Origin: Rotaria socialis
Lineage: Eukaryota > Rotifera > Eurotatoria > Philodinida > Philodinidae
Direction: 5' to 3'
Assembly (NCBI GenBank): GCA_905331475.1
Contig: CAJNYU010003118.1
Span: forward strand, 1-64,000
DNA length: 64,000 nucleotides
Position 1 is the stretch's first letter. Each line of letters starts with the position of its first letter. The position numbers and the translations under genes are program-made. Shown here piece after piece: positions 35,848 through 47,147 of this stretch. The notes under the pieces are model-generated. The model did not search any database. It was given only the letters and a program-made list of their open reading frames with translations, and was not told the DNA's origin.

Positions 35848-38526
35848 ATGGAAAATTCACACGAAGTAACACTCTTAACGAACGATTTTCAAACAATATG
35901 GCTTGACAATCACATAGAAGATATTAAAGAAGCTGATTATGTTCTTCGTAAACCTGATCTTGGTCATCTGATTGAATATTTGAAGATATATAAAGACTTT
36001 GAAGCTTGCCAACAATATATTGATTCTCTTGATAATGCAGATAAAGTTTTTCTCATTGTATCGGGTTCCCTTGGTGAGAAAATGCTACCGTCAATTCACG
36101 AGCTGGCACAAATTGTGTGTATATACATCTTCTGTGTTGATATACACAAACATCAAGAATGGGCCAAGAAATTTAGTAAAATTCGTGGTATCTTCAGTGA
36201 TGCAAAACTTATGGTAGATCGTTTACAACGTGATATACAGTTGTTACTCTACCATTTTACTCCTGTAAATATTTTTACTATGCAAAATGTGAAAGAAAAC
36301 ACCTTACAAAATATTAATAAAGAACAAGCTACATACATGTGGTTTCAATTGCTCATTGAGACATTATTAAGGTTACCGCAGACATATCAAGCAAAGTGCG
36401 ATCTTATTGATGAAAGCAAGGAACGATATCGTAATAATGATGTAGAAAAAAGAAAAATTGAACAGTTTAGTCTTGAACACACACATGAAAATGTTATCGA
36501 ATGGTACACGCGTGATTGCTTTCTCTACCGATTAGTTAATCGAGCTTTTCGTATGCGAAACATTGATATCATTTTCAAATATCGTTATTTTATCGTAGAT
36601 CTTCATCAACGTCTAGTCGAACTTCACCAAGCGCAATACTCGACAAAATCGTCCGTAGATATCACTGTTTATCGTGGTCAACTAATGTCTGCAGAGGAAC
36701 TAGCCAAGTTAAAAGCAAACAAAGGTGGTATTTTTTCAGTCAATACCTTTCTTTCAACAACGACTCGAAGTAACGTTGCAGTCAACTTTATCACAGATGC
36801 TTTAGAAAGACCTTTCTTCGAGAAAGTTCTTTATGAAATTAATGTTAGTGGACATGGCCCATGGAAGTGGCCTTTCGCTGATATACATGATGCTAGTTGC
36901 AATGATGATGAACGTGAAATACTTTTTGATATGGGTTCGACATTTCGCATAGATGAAGTTTACGAACTTACAAAAGATTTATGGTGCGTTAGTCTTATAC
37001 TACTCAATATAAACGATCTCTCGGTAGGGATCGATACAAAACTATATGATTATCTAGTTAAGAATAGTTTGGGGGAGAATGAACCATCAATTCTTATACT
37101 ATGCAACTTTCTTGAGCAAATGGGCGAATTTGAACGGTCACGACAATTTTGTCACCTAATATTACGTGATAAACCTGAAGGACAACAGCTGATTAGCATC
37201 TACTCTCATTTGGCATTGATTGAATATGACTTAGGCAATATTCATAAGGCAAAAGCTATTTGTGAACAAGCTTTAGCTATGCAGATTGAACTGGACATTC
37301 AGAATGGTGGGACTACAGCATCATCAGCACTCAACCATCTTCATTCTCGTCTCGGTCTGATTTTCAGTGAACTTGGAGACTACAAAAGAGCGGTACAATA
37401 TTACGAACAAGCTACATTGATCAATGCAATTGTTTTGGATGAAGACGATGTAGATCTTGCTGTTGGCTTCAATAATTTGGGTGTGGCCTATAAAGACCTG
37501 GGTGATTTCAAGAAAGCCCTGTATTGTTTAGAGGATCGAGCGCTTAAATTGCAACTATCGAAACTTCCTCCAAATCATCCAGACTTAGCTATCACATATT
37601 CGAATATTGGTGAAACATACTCGGAAAATGGAAACTATAGAAAAGCCCGTGAAAATCATGAGCGTGTGCTGGCAATCGAGCAGGTTACGTTACCTCCATT
37701 ACATCCTTCTACGAAAGCAACGTTTAATAATTTGGCTGTTGTATGCGAGAAAGTTGGTGACTATGATGCTGCACTTGCTTATCATCGGCAAGCATTAGAA
37801 GTGTTGCTGCATTCATTTTCACTTGATCATATTTCCTTCGGAACCACATACAATAATATGGCTGTCGTCTTTGATTGTCGAGGCGATTTTGATGAAGCAT
37901 TACGCCACTATGACAAAGCACTCGAATATTTACTTGCTAGTGTAGGCACAGACAATCATCCGGACATTGCTTCAACTTACAATAACATTGGTATGATTCA
38001 TTTTCAAAAGAAACAGCTTAAGGAAGCTTTAGCATATTTTGAAAAGACTCAAAAGATCGAAGAATGTTTATTGGAGCCCAACCATTGTTCTCTAGGGACT
38101 ACTTACAATAATTTGGGAATGGTATATGCAGCTCAAGATAGATTAGGAGACGCAATGGCATATCATCGGCGTGCATTAGCAATACGAAAACGGGTTTTAC
38201 CAAAGAGTCACCCAGAATTAGCCACATCATATAACAATATTGGTGTTGTATATTTTAAACGAGGCCACTATAAAACAGCTATTGATTATCATCAACGTGT
38301 ACTATCCATTCAAAGTGAATCTCTACCACATCAACATCCTTCAGTGGTTACTACCAAAGAACATTTGGGTGATGTTTATTTTCGTTTAGGTAATTATCGA
38401 GGAGCTCTCAAATATTTCACGGACGCATTAGCTATGGCACAAAGGTGTTTACCAGCTACACATCCGTTGATTAAGCAATACACGGCTAAAATGAATCAAG
38501 TGCAAGAAAAATTGCCAAAAAAATAA
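35848..38526 (+). CDS. ADP-ribosyltransferase-TPR fusion protein 1
   Basis: Single exon, 892 residues. Residues ~1-135 form a conserved domain (TIWLDNH, VFLIVSGSLGEK, IYIFCVDIHKHQEW) with alternating strands and helices. Residues ~150-385 form an ART fold of the arginine-specific type, with R276 in YRGQ, the NTFLSTTT serine motif (S303) and E355-R-E357 in EREILF, so the R-S-ExE triad is complete. Residues ~395-885 are about ten TPRs of kinesin-light-chain type (TYNNIG, ALxYxxxAL, HPxxAxxYxNLG). The family would transfer ADP-ribose from NAD+ to protein while the TPRs bind a partner. No signal peptide, so cytoplasmic. AATAAA follows at 38575. It is paralogous to 57324-60797. The biological role is unknown. 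Confidence 0.9.
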   Translation: MENSHEVTLLTNDFQTIWLDNHIEDIKEADYVLRKPDLGHLIEYLKIYKDFEACQQYIDSLDNADKVFLIVSGSLGEKMLPSIHELAQIVCIYIFCVDIHKHQEWAKKFSKIRGIFSDAKLMVDRLQRDIQLLLYHFTPVNIFTMQNVKENTLQNINKEQATYMWFQLLIETLLRLPQTYQAKCDLIDESKERYRNNDVEKRKIEQFSLEHTHENVIEWYTRDCFLYRLVNRAFRMRNIDIIFKYRYFIVDLHQRLVELHQAQYSTKSSVDITVYRGQLMSAEELAKLKANKGGIFSVNTFLSTTTRSNVAVNFITDALERPFFEKVLYEINVSGHGPWKWPFADIHDASCNDDEREILFDMGSTFRIDEVYELTKDLWCVSLILLNINDLSVGIDTKLYDYLVKNSLGENEPSILILCNFLEQMGEFERSRQFCHLILRDKPEGQQLISIYSHLALIEYDLGNIHKAKAICEQALAMQIELDIQNGGTTASSALNHLHSRLGLIFSELGDYKRAVQYYEQATLINAIVLDEDDVDLAVGFNNLGVAYKDLGDFKKALYCLEDRALKLQLSKLPPNHPDLAITYSNIGETYSENGNYRKARENHERVLAIEQVTLPPLHPSTKATFNNLAVVCEKVGDYDAALAYHRQALEVLLHSFSLDHISFGTTYNNMAVVFDCRGDFDEALRHYDKALEYLLASVGTDNHPDIASTYNNIGMIHFQKKQLKEALAYFEKTQKIEECLLEPNHCSLGTTYNNLGMVYAAQDRLGDAMAYHRRALAIRKRVLPKSHPELATSYNNIGVVYFKRGHYKTAIDYHQRVLSIQSESLPHQHPSVVTTKEHLGDVYFRLGNYRGALKYFTDALAMAQRCLPATHPLIKQYTAKMNQVQEKLPKK

Positions 38527-40039
38527 ATATTTATACTTGCTTATTATTTAACATCTTTATGGTTTTGATAGATGAATAAAATTCCTTTGTGAAACACTAT
38601 AATAGGCGGCAACAGGTATAACTTCGAATGTGAAATGTACCGTGCCATTTTACAAACTACTACAAGAGAGTATGTGGGTGCAGAACTAATCGACTTTGAA
38701 ATCTTCATCTTTTCTTACAGAAAATTATAGAAAAAAAGATCATAGCTTGCATTAGGGAAGACTAAAGTTTTAATCTTTCCTGTAATATATAGAACGGCAA
38801 GACAGATCTCATTGACTTGAAAACTTTTAGTTCTATTTTGCATCAAATAATGATCCGAGAAAACAATTGTTTGCTATTTTCTCTTTCTCTTTCTCTTACT
38901 TCTATCCTGCTATCGTAGATAGGTTCGTATACGAATATAAATTTGTACTTTACAAACTAAAGAAAATATCGATTATTTATCTGTTAGATCAATCACTCAT
39001 TAACAGCCGTATATTTTATTTATTTTATTTTAATGAATCTTAAAATCGAAAATCATCTGATAGATTTTTGGCCAAATTCTTCTCAAACAATCAATGGATA
39101 TAATTCACAAATTAATCCTTTTGACATAAATATTCTTCATGCAAACAGATCAAGAATTTATTTCATAATCATGTTCTACTCATAAACTGATCATATTAAT
39201 AAAAACCAACGTTCAGATCAGAACTGCGAACAGGCTTTTTCTCATTTCTTAATGAAAATTGTATTTATTGAAGTAGAAATTGATGATGTTTTTGTTCACA
39301 GAACGAACTTGAATAGATAACATCCTTTTCTATAGTAGAATAAATGTGGAAACTTCGGATTTCATCCGAAAGTTATGTGTGCTGCAAAAAGTGCATGGGG
39401 CATATGAGTCATTCTAGAATGTCTGAACACCAAAATTATCATGAGAAGCTAGGTAATTTGATTTCTGAATGCAGTTTTTGTGCATTTTGGGAGGTTTTTC
39501 AGGCGATGTTTCGTTAAAAAGCTACGATTTAGTTCAAAACTAGTATCAGATTCGGAATCAGCGTTAAAAACTGAGTCGATTTATATATGTTGTGAATAAT
39601 TCTGAGAAAAATTTGTTTTTTGAAAAAAAATTCCTGTACTCCCCCTCAGGGATGGCCTGGTCAAAAATAGCAATTTTTTCGATAGCTCAGCCATTTCTTG
39701 AGAGATTCTTCTCATCTTCGAACTCGGCCGAGATATTCATGAGATTGAACTGTGTGGAAAATTTCATCATGGTCTGACTCGCCTTTCGAAAGTTATCGTG
39801 CCTACGAGCGGACACACTGACCGATTCTAGAGTGTACACAACTTTTTGAGTACACAAAAACAAAGTTTTTCCACTTTGTTTTGTTTCATCCGACTAAATA
39901 GAGAAAGATATTCTAGGGTTCTTGTGTAGCGTTGATAAGCACATATAAGATAACATAAGTTATCAACAACAAAAGAAACCATACACGCCAAGTTGTTGTT
40001 TTTTCTTTTCACATATCTTTAGAGCAAGTTTTTGAAAAT
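38527..40039. other. Intergenic region
   Basis: AT-rich with a pyrimidine tract near 38880-38900 and a small palindrome (ACTTCGGATTTCATCCGAAAGT, about 39352). No gene recognised. Confidence 0.5.
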
Positions 40040-42340
40040 ATGCATCAATACAGCTCATCTATTGCTATTTTGAATATTATGGCTATACTATTGTTGAGTA
40101 TCATTCCAAGTCAATCGACTCCATTGGATGATTACGTTCATGCTGAAGATCCTCATTTTGGTTGGAGCCTTATACAAACGTATGATGAAGCAGATTACAA
40201 ACTATATATTCTTAATTTTACATCACAAAAATGGTACGATGGTAAGTATATTAAGAATTAGTTCAGAAACGAACCAGAAAGAAAATATCTGCATGATTAA
40301 GAATCATTTTCAAGTCGACCTATTTGGTGGCATTATCTATGTGTTATTGTACCACATAAATTAACGCGACCCAATACTGCTTTCATGCTTATTGATCAAG
40401 GAAGCAATACGGACCGGTTAGAATATTTTTTTCTAGAAAACAAAAAGTTTAAGTGAATATATTCTAAATTTCAGCATTCCACAACCACAAGATGACTTTG
40501 TCGCTTTGACATCGATGGTTGCAGTTGGCACAGGAAGTATTGCCGTTGATCTTCAAGATATTCCAAATGCACCAATCCGCTTTCCAGTAGACTTCCTTGA
40601 CAGACAGAGTTACGGTTCTAAATTCTTTAATAATAGGCTGATCCAACTAATCGAAGTCGTCATGAAGATTCGTTGATTGCTTGGACTTGGAAAACATTTA
40701 TTGATAATTCATCAAATCTTTATGCTCCTGTAAATATTCCAATGACAAAAGTATTCGATCATTTTCTATTACAGAGTATTTTTTACATAACTTATTTGAA
40801 ACGCAGGCATCATACCGTGCAATGGATGCTGTTCAACAGTTTACAGATAATCAAAATATTACTACACCGAAAACATTTATTATTGCAGGTGCCTCAAAGG
40901 TAGATTTTCTCTTTATTTTTGTTACGGATATTTAATCGATTGTGAATGTAATCTATAGCGTGGATGGGCAAGTACGTTTCATTATTTATTAATATTATTG
41001 ATTGCATGAATTTTATTTAAACTATTCAGCTTGGCTAACAGCTGCTGTCGATAATGAACGTGTCATTGCTGCTATACCTATTGTCATGGATATTCTGAAT
41101 TTTCAAACTGTAAGATTTCCTTGGAAGGAGCTTTTTTTAATTTTATATTGAAAAAAATTGTTTTAATAGAACTTGCATCATCATTATAGGGTATGTTGAA
41201 TATGATCAATTAGATCAATTTCTATAGAATTGTTCTAGTCATTGGTTGGTTGGACTTTTGCTTTCAATGATTATTTTCACCTGAACATCACCCAATATGT
41301 TGATTCAGAAATTTTGACTCAAATGGCAGAATCTATTGATCCATATTGTAAATATAGTTTCTATCGAATAGAGCAGTGTTTCTTTGATGAATTCATAGAC
41401 TATTTCGATCGATACGCAAAAATGAAAATCTTACAAATACAATCGACTGGCGACGAGTTCTTTCTTCTCGATAATGAAGTTTGTTCAAATTAATAAAATC
41501 AAACGATCATTTTCGTTCTTTGGATTCTTCCTAGGCGGCTTTCTGGAATAAACTTCAAATTGCAACAGGTGGAACATATCTTCGGTAATCGTTTATTCTT
41601 GTTTTTTTCGTCTAAAATTAAATAGATATTTCTTTTTCTCTAGTCGAATACCTAATGCTGAGCATACATGCATTGGGCATATAATAAGTTTATTTTTTAC
41701 GATGCGAAGTTTTTATTTGAGTGTATACGATGTAAATTTAAGATACAAACAAAAGCAAATCTATGAAACAAACCATCTATTTTTATTTTTTTCAAGAACC
41801 GGCCATTACCTCAACTTCAATGGATAAAATCATCGAATAATACACATGGATATATTCGTGCAACGGTCGATTTTAGCACTGGACCTAAACCCATCAGTGC
41901 TCTTGGTTATCGTGCTCGCACGTTAAACAATAAACGGTTTGATTTTTTTGCAAAAATATTTTTGCTTTTAGATATTGTTTTCATAAGTAGACGTGACTTT
42001 CGTCTTCTCATTGCTAATCCAGATGATCCAACTAAATCAATGGCAAATCCAGTGTTTTGGTTCACAACGGATCTTGTCATTGAGGTAAAATTTTGGGTCT
42101 TTTGAAATTAATAAATAACTTTCAAAATCGAATCAACTGTAGGCAGAAACAAGCACAACAATCGTCTATTCATTAACAATAGAAAATCCGGTAGATGGTT
42201 GGGAAGGTTTTCTCATTCAAGTGAATTTTCCTGGTCCTGACGGTACTGCATTGGAATTGACGACTGAAACACAAATTATACCCGACACTTATCCAACAAC
42301 TGATTGTCACGATACGCAATGTTGGGGAACACTTGTCTAG
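40040..42340 (+). CDS. PhoPQ-activated (PqaA)-family secreted hydrolase
   Basis: Fourteen exons: 40040-40245, 40315-40416, 40475-40586, 40637-40750, 40807-40899, 40959-40971, 41030-41109, 41170-41190, 41239-41478, 41535-41584, 41644-41731, 41797-41936, 41988-42084 and 42143-42340. They sum to 1554 nt (517 residues) with every phase consistent. A signal peptide (MAILLLSIIPSQS) precedes LDDYVHAEDPHFGW. Hallmarks of the PhoPQ_related family follow in order: SQKWYDG, RPIWWHYL, TGSIAV, IPNAPI, AWTWKTFI, PMTK, AGASKRGW, AAIPIVMDILN, GWTFAFNDY, STGDEFF and NAEH. These supply the alpha/beta-hydrolase Ser, Asp and His. Related proteins occur in gamma-proteobacteria and as AprA in Dictyostelium; the substrate is unknown. 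Exons of 13 and 21 nt are notable. AATAAA near 42381. Confidence 0.9.
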
Positions 42341-42789
42341 AAGATTTCTGCCTTTTAAAACTATAATCATATTACTTCAATAAACTTTCTACTGCCAGAG
42401 TCAATTGTGTTTTATATCAAATGCAGCTTAGTCTAATCTGCTCTATTATTCGATCTACACAAAGAATAAAACAATTCCATTTTTCACTAGGAAACGGACA
42501 CCTGTGTGGATTTATTTGAAAATCATCATCGAATCCATTAGCACTATTTTACGGCCCTTCAAGGGACAGTACTACGAACTTTCTGCATTGCAGGTTATGG
42601 ATAAATGTAGACTGCTTTATAAGACAACGCCTTATTCGATAGAATCGAACTGACGCATGATAGTACTCTTGTTTTGAAATAACTATCTAAATGATTTTTT
42701 TTATTCTCTGGATAGGTGTTATTCATTGAAACTAGTACGATGAGAATTTTGTGTAAGAGTAAAAAGCAAGCAAATATTGTTTTCGAGAT
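42341..42789. other. Convergent intergenic spacer
   Basis: Lies between the plus-strand hydrolase and the minus-strand membrane-protein gene, which converge here. It contains the hydrolase polyadenylation signal. Nothing else seen. Confidence 0.5.
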
Positions 42790-44121
42790 TCAAGTAAGTT
42801 CTGCTTCGGTAGGCACAGCATGGTAATTACCACGAGCATCAGAATTAGACACTCGAAGTTTCAGAATCGAAGCGATGACGATGATGATGACGATGATCGA
42901 AGCCAAAAGAGCGATAGCAAAAATGATACCAGCGGTAGTTGCAGTTCTGAGACTTGACTGTTGGGCTAGATTGACTAGAAATAATCGATATAGAAATAAT
43001 CTGAGGATATCATGTAAGAATTGCTGACCTTGTGTACTGTTAATCAACTTAACAGAGATTTCTGTAGCTGCTGTGACCACTGCAATGGTCGGCAGCTCTG
43101 GCACAACCGATCTCGGGGATCCGATGGTAGTGGTTGATCGTGGAGCCGTAACCATCGTCGATGACATTGTGCCAATGATCGGAAGCTCTGACGCAACAGA
43201 TCTCGAGGATTCGATGGTAGTGGTTGATCGTGGAACCGTAACCATCGCCGAGGACATTGTGGATGTGAATGTGAATATGGATGTGGTTCGTGTAGTTGTA
43301 CTTTCTGGTGTCAATGATTTGCATGATCTGGTATTTATATTACAATTTTGGTATGTGTTGCAGAAACAGACCTCGTTCGTGGAAATAGGGCTAACGTGTA
43401 AAAAAAACGCAAAAGTTTTCGTGAAATTAAATGCACGCACATGGCCATTATAACGTACTGCACGGCATTGTTCAATCATAGCACGTTCATAATTATCGGC
43501 AACCAGTGCTTCTTGACGTATGATATTTTCGACAATATTAATACTGCAAAGTATAGCGTTGCTCCGTACGTAATCGAGGCACTTTGAAACGTTAATGAAC
43601 GGATGTTCCGTACATAGCCTCGGTAACACTGATCGTTCTTCTAGCCCAGAACAGTTTACAGTATTCGACAAATCTTTCAATACAGTATTCATCGGTGGGA
43701 GTGGAGCATTCTTCATATTCCAGTTTTTACACGTAACTAAATCAATATTGCAATGACTTTCTCCACAAATACAGATGGTCATGTTCTGAAAAGTTTCATA
43801 CGGCAATGGAGAACATGTAGCAATGCCAACGTCGGAATTTGTTGAAAATCCATGACAACGTTTGAGTAATTGCCGAAATGTATTAGTATACCATACACCA
43901 TCGCGTACTGCAAACTCCATTAGTTGAACACGCTCACCAACATTAGTATAGACTCGAAAAACACAGAGTTGAAAATCACTAACTGTCATGGGAGCCATCG
44001 GCGAATAACATGTGATGTTACGCGGTTCTGAAATCTGGTTTGGAGGTATGAGAATAAGCGAGTGAACATATATGGGCAGCGTGATGAGCACAATGATAAT
44101 CATTTGAAAATAATGGTTCAT
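42790..44121 (-). CDS. Type I membrane protein with two Cys-rich modules
   Basis: Open frame of 443 residues from ATG at 44121. Signal peptide at ~1-21 (MIIIVLITLPIYVHS). The ectodomain appears to hold two related Cys-rich modules, each ending in C-x-C-x4-C-N-x5-C (ICICGESHCNIDLVTC and VCFCNTYQNCNINTRSC), with NxS/T sites. A Ser/Thr-rich stalk contains a 90-bp tandem duplication. A single membrane span is at ~395-419, with a short cytoplasmic tail. A 54-nt stretch on the minus strand, from GTCAGC at about 43034 to TTTCTAG at about 42981, could be an in-frame intron, which would remove 18 residues. The family is not recognised; a surface receptor or mucin-like role is inferred from layout only. 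Confidence 0.7.
   Translation of the reverse strand: MNHYFQMIIIVLITLPIYVHSLILIPPNQISEPRNITCYSPMAPMTVSDFQLCVFRVYTNVGERVQLMEFAVRDGVWYTNTFRQLLKRCHGFSTNSDVGIATCSPLPYETFQNMTICICGESHCNIDLVTCKNWNMKNAPLPPMNTVLKDLSNTVNCSGLEERSVLPRLCTEHPFINVSKCLDYVRSNAILCSINIVENIIRQEALVADNYERAMIEQCRAVRYNGHVRAFNFTKTFAFFLHVSPISTNEVCFCNTYQNCNINTRSCKSLTPESTTTRTTSIFTFTSTMSSAMVTVPRSTTTIESSRSVASELPIIGTMSSTMVTAPRSTTTIGSPRSVVPELPTIAVVTAATEISVKLINSTQGQQFLHDILRLFLYRLFLVNLAQQSSLRTATTAGIIFAIALLASIIVIIIVIASILKLRVSNSDARGNYHAVPTEAELT
43091..43270 (-). repeat. 90-bp coding tandem duplication
   Basis: Two 90-bp units (43091-43180 and 43181-43270), about 85-90% alike, encode the Ser/Thr-rich stalk unit TMSSxMVTxPRSTTTI in the membrane-protein gene. 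The frame is preserved. Confidence 0.85.
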
Positions 44122-44429
44122 GTTTCACAACGCTGAAAATTTATTTTTATTTCGTGAAGAAATCACCCACGCGCAATCAATATGTTGACAGAGAACACTT
44201 TATGAGTTTGTTTTTTTGCAAAGTAGACGGCTGAATGTTTTGTATTGCAAGTCATTAATTGTTTTTCTCTTCAGAACAACACACAAATGGAACAATACAA
44301 AATACATTCAGAAAAGTAAAGTGTAAGTAATTGTTCTGTAGAAAGAAGACATTGTTACTTCGAGGAACAATCTAGATGCTGACGCGTGTGGGTGTGAAGC
44401 GAAGACCCACGCCCTCATTTTTTTATTAA
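44122..44429. other. Upstream flank with telomere-like hairpin
   Basis: Probable promoter region of the minus-strand membrane-protein gene. It ends with a telomere-like pair, GCGTGTGGGTGTG and ACCCACGCC, at 44384-44413. Confidence 0.45.
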
Positions 44430-45690
44430 TGCGGTGCGAAGCACAGCATTTATGTAGTCCGTCGCGAGTTTTTAATGCGATGCGAAGCAGAAGCATTTCT
44501 GTAGTCCGTCGCGAGTTTTTTTTTTTTTTTTTAAACGAGATCGTACGCAAATTNAACACCAGATTCAAGCTTCGCATCGCATTTCGTATTCGAGTAAAAC
44601 TTGAATACCATCTAGTTTTTACTCGAGATCGTACGCATCTTTTCTGTCGTTTTGTGACTCTATGATCTCGAGAACCAAAAATCGTAGAAAACTCGTTGAA
44701 ACGCAAGATAGCAGTATCGAGATCGAACTGCTTACAGCTTTTTTCGAATCTAAAATCCGATGTTTCATTCGGTCACAAATATCATTCCAAAATGACGAAA
44801 ATGAAAGAAATTTGTCAAGAGATAATTAAAGTGACGTCATCAACATATGTTAGCCACTATAGTCTATTGATTTACAGCTGATCTAAGATAATGAATCATG
44901 GAGATAATTAATCGATCAATCGAAATCGATCTTTAAGAATATATCGCTAAGTAAGAATGGAGTTTTCTCAGTGATGAATTTCATTATGTCGACATAAAAA
45001 AGTATTCAAGATTTCTCTGAATTGAAGATTTTTCCTGGATCGAGATTCCTGCTTCGCATCGCATTTTGTATTCGAGTAAAACTCGAATACCATCTAGTTT
45101 TGTTTCTTTCTAACTTGAGTACGCATAAAAAGTTCTTATTAAGTGACGCGATGATCTAAAGAACCATAGATGCTAGAAAATCTATTCAAACTAGATATGA
45201 AAGTATGGAGATCGAACTTGTTACATCTTTTTCCCAATTTTCAATACTAGGTTTCGTTCGCCTAAAAATATCATTCGACAATGATGATTTTGAAGGGTTT
45301 TATTGTTTGATACTTTCGCGCTAATTAAAATGACGTCATCAATAGTTGTTAACCAATAGTCTATTGCTTTACATCTGATTCAAGATAATGATTCATGAAA
45401 ATAGTTAATCGTTCAATGAAAAAAATCGTTAGAAAACTGGTTGTTACATTTTCAGAAAGATCTCCTAGTGATGAAATTCAAAATGGTCGATTTAAGAATA
45501 GTGAATGCGAAATTTTCATTCAAAATTTGTATACGGAAATTTAAAAAAAATAATCGACTCTAATGAATCTTAAAGTGGATCATTTATTTTTTAAATCTTA
45601 TTCTCATTACTTTCGAATATTCGGCTCGTGTGCTTCGCACCGCATTTCGTAGTCGAGTGAAACTCGAATACCATCTAGTTTTATCTGTAC
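44430..45690. repeat. Tandem array of ~500-bp and ~60-bp repeats with hairpins
   Basis: First, a unit ATGCGxTGCGAAGCA with GTAGTCCGTCGCGAGTTTTT occurs twice (about 44430-44518). Then a longer unit beginning with CTTCGCATCGCATTTxGTA, the hairpin TATTCGAGTAAAACTCGAATA type and ACCATCTAGTTTT appears at about 44568, 45052 and 45628 (last partial). The shared interior includes TGACGTCATCAA and a CTATTGxTTTACA block. One ambiguous base (N) is at 44554, next to a long T run. Non-coding. Confidence 0.75.
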
Positions 45691-45693
45691 TTT

Positions 45694-46115
45694 TGCGATC
45701 TATGCACACAATAAATAATTATAAACTACATTGACACTTATTGGTTGTCGTAAAAATGATTTATCACGATAGTGAGATCATTCAAAGAATAAAAAGAAAT
45801 ATGCGGGAAACAATTCAGCAGATTATTTTGATGAATATTATTTAGGAATTGTTTAATTTTTCGATGCCTTTTATCATTTAATAGTAAATTACGGACATGA
45901 CTATCTGATAAGCAGCACGCCCAGAAGAAGAACTGTGTGAAAAGAACAAAGTAAATGTTTCCATTGCTTTTAAACTTTCTTTACAACATGCAAAGAAATA
46001 TAATTGACATGTGTGTGCTTTTGTCTGCGCTTGCTTCTTTAGCAAACAGACAGTAATTATGTTTCGTAACCATTCATAACATAGCAACACGTTAATGCAA
46101 ACTTCTAGATGCAAG
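45694..46115. repeat. Diverged direct repeat, copy 1
   Basis: Matches about 51180-51575 in the same orientation. Shared blocks are TTTGCGATCTAT, AATAATTATAAA, CACGATAGTGAGATCATTCA, TTTTATCATxxAATAGTAAAT, AATTATGTTT and CACGTTAAT. In the other copy this sequence is the 3' flank of the MAPEG gene. No coding potential. Confidence 0.65.
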
Positions 46116-47147
46116 AAAACGAGCCGATCGACACAAATAAGTATAAATTGCACTCTCTGTATTTTGAATTTTTTCTTCTATCATCTCTTTGATAGACAAA
46201 TTTTTTGTGAAACACGATCTGAAAGGGGCGTTGAAGTATACAGGGTAGAAATTCACACCGATCCCCCCGACCATGAAAGAAAAATAAATAAATTGATTAA
46301 CCAATTATGGGTGTTCATCTATATTTATTGATCTTTAATCCAATCGTATCAGCGCAACTTTCCTAAATGAATAATTGCAGAAATCCTTGTATAATATATT
46401 TTAACCATTTTCATACTGATAACTCTATTTAACATGTTTTTAATTGAGATCATATATTGATCAGTTAGGCGATGAACATAACTTCATGAGGAATTTTAAT
46501 TTGCCTTGACATCGAGCAGTTTTTTTAACCGTGAATAGTAATGCCATTATTACATTCCGTTGGAAAATATTGTAGCTATCAGTGTTGCTTTCAAGAAAAG
46601 TGAATTTCTATTTCTTCTGTATTTTTCGCATTCTAAAGAAAATCAAGAAGGTTTACTGTTGTTTTTCAATTCAGAAAATGCTTGAGAAGTGAAAACTGCA
46701 TTTATTAAAAATTAAAAAGCTATGTTACGTCAGGAGATATCTGTCCTGCCATAAGTATGTTCTCTTTTCTTCTCGTATCTATTCTATTTAAGAGTGAGTG
46801 TTAATGCTTAAAGAAGAGGGACGATTTCTTGTGAAAAGATAATAATAAGAAGAAGATTGTAACAAGCTAAATTAACTAAAATCTATATCAATGTAGAAGC
46901 GAATAGAGATGCAATGCATCACGTCTCTATACTGAACACTGTTCGAAATTCGAATAGTGAAAGATATTTATTGGTTCTTATGGTGTTCTCAATAGAGAGA
47001 CTTTTCTGTCTTCAATTTTTTCGTTATTTTACTTGTCAGCCATTGACAAAATCGCTTATGTTGACGCCATAATATCTTATTTAATTATTTTATTCTTGTT
47101 AATCGATACAAATCTATGGTGTTTCTTCCTAGTAGTTTTACGAAAGC
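46116..47147. other. Intergenic region
   Basis: AT-rich. No gene, repeat or RNA recognised. Confidence 0.45.
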
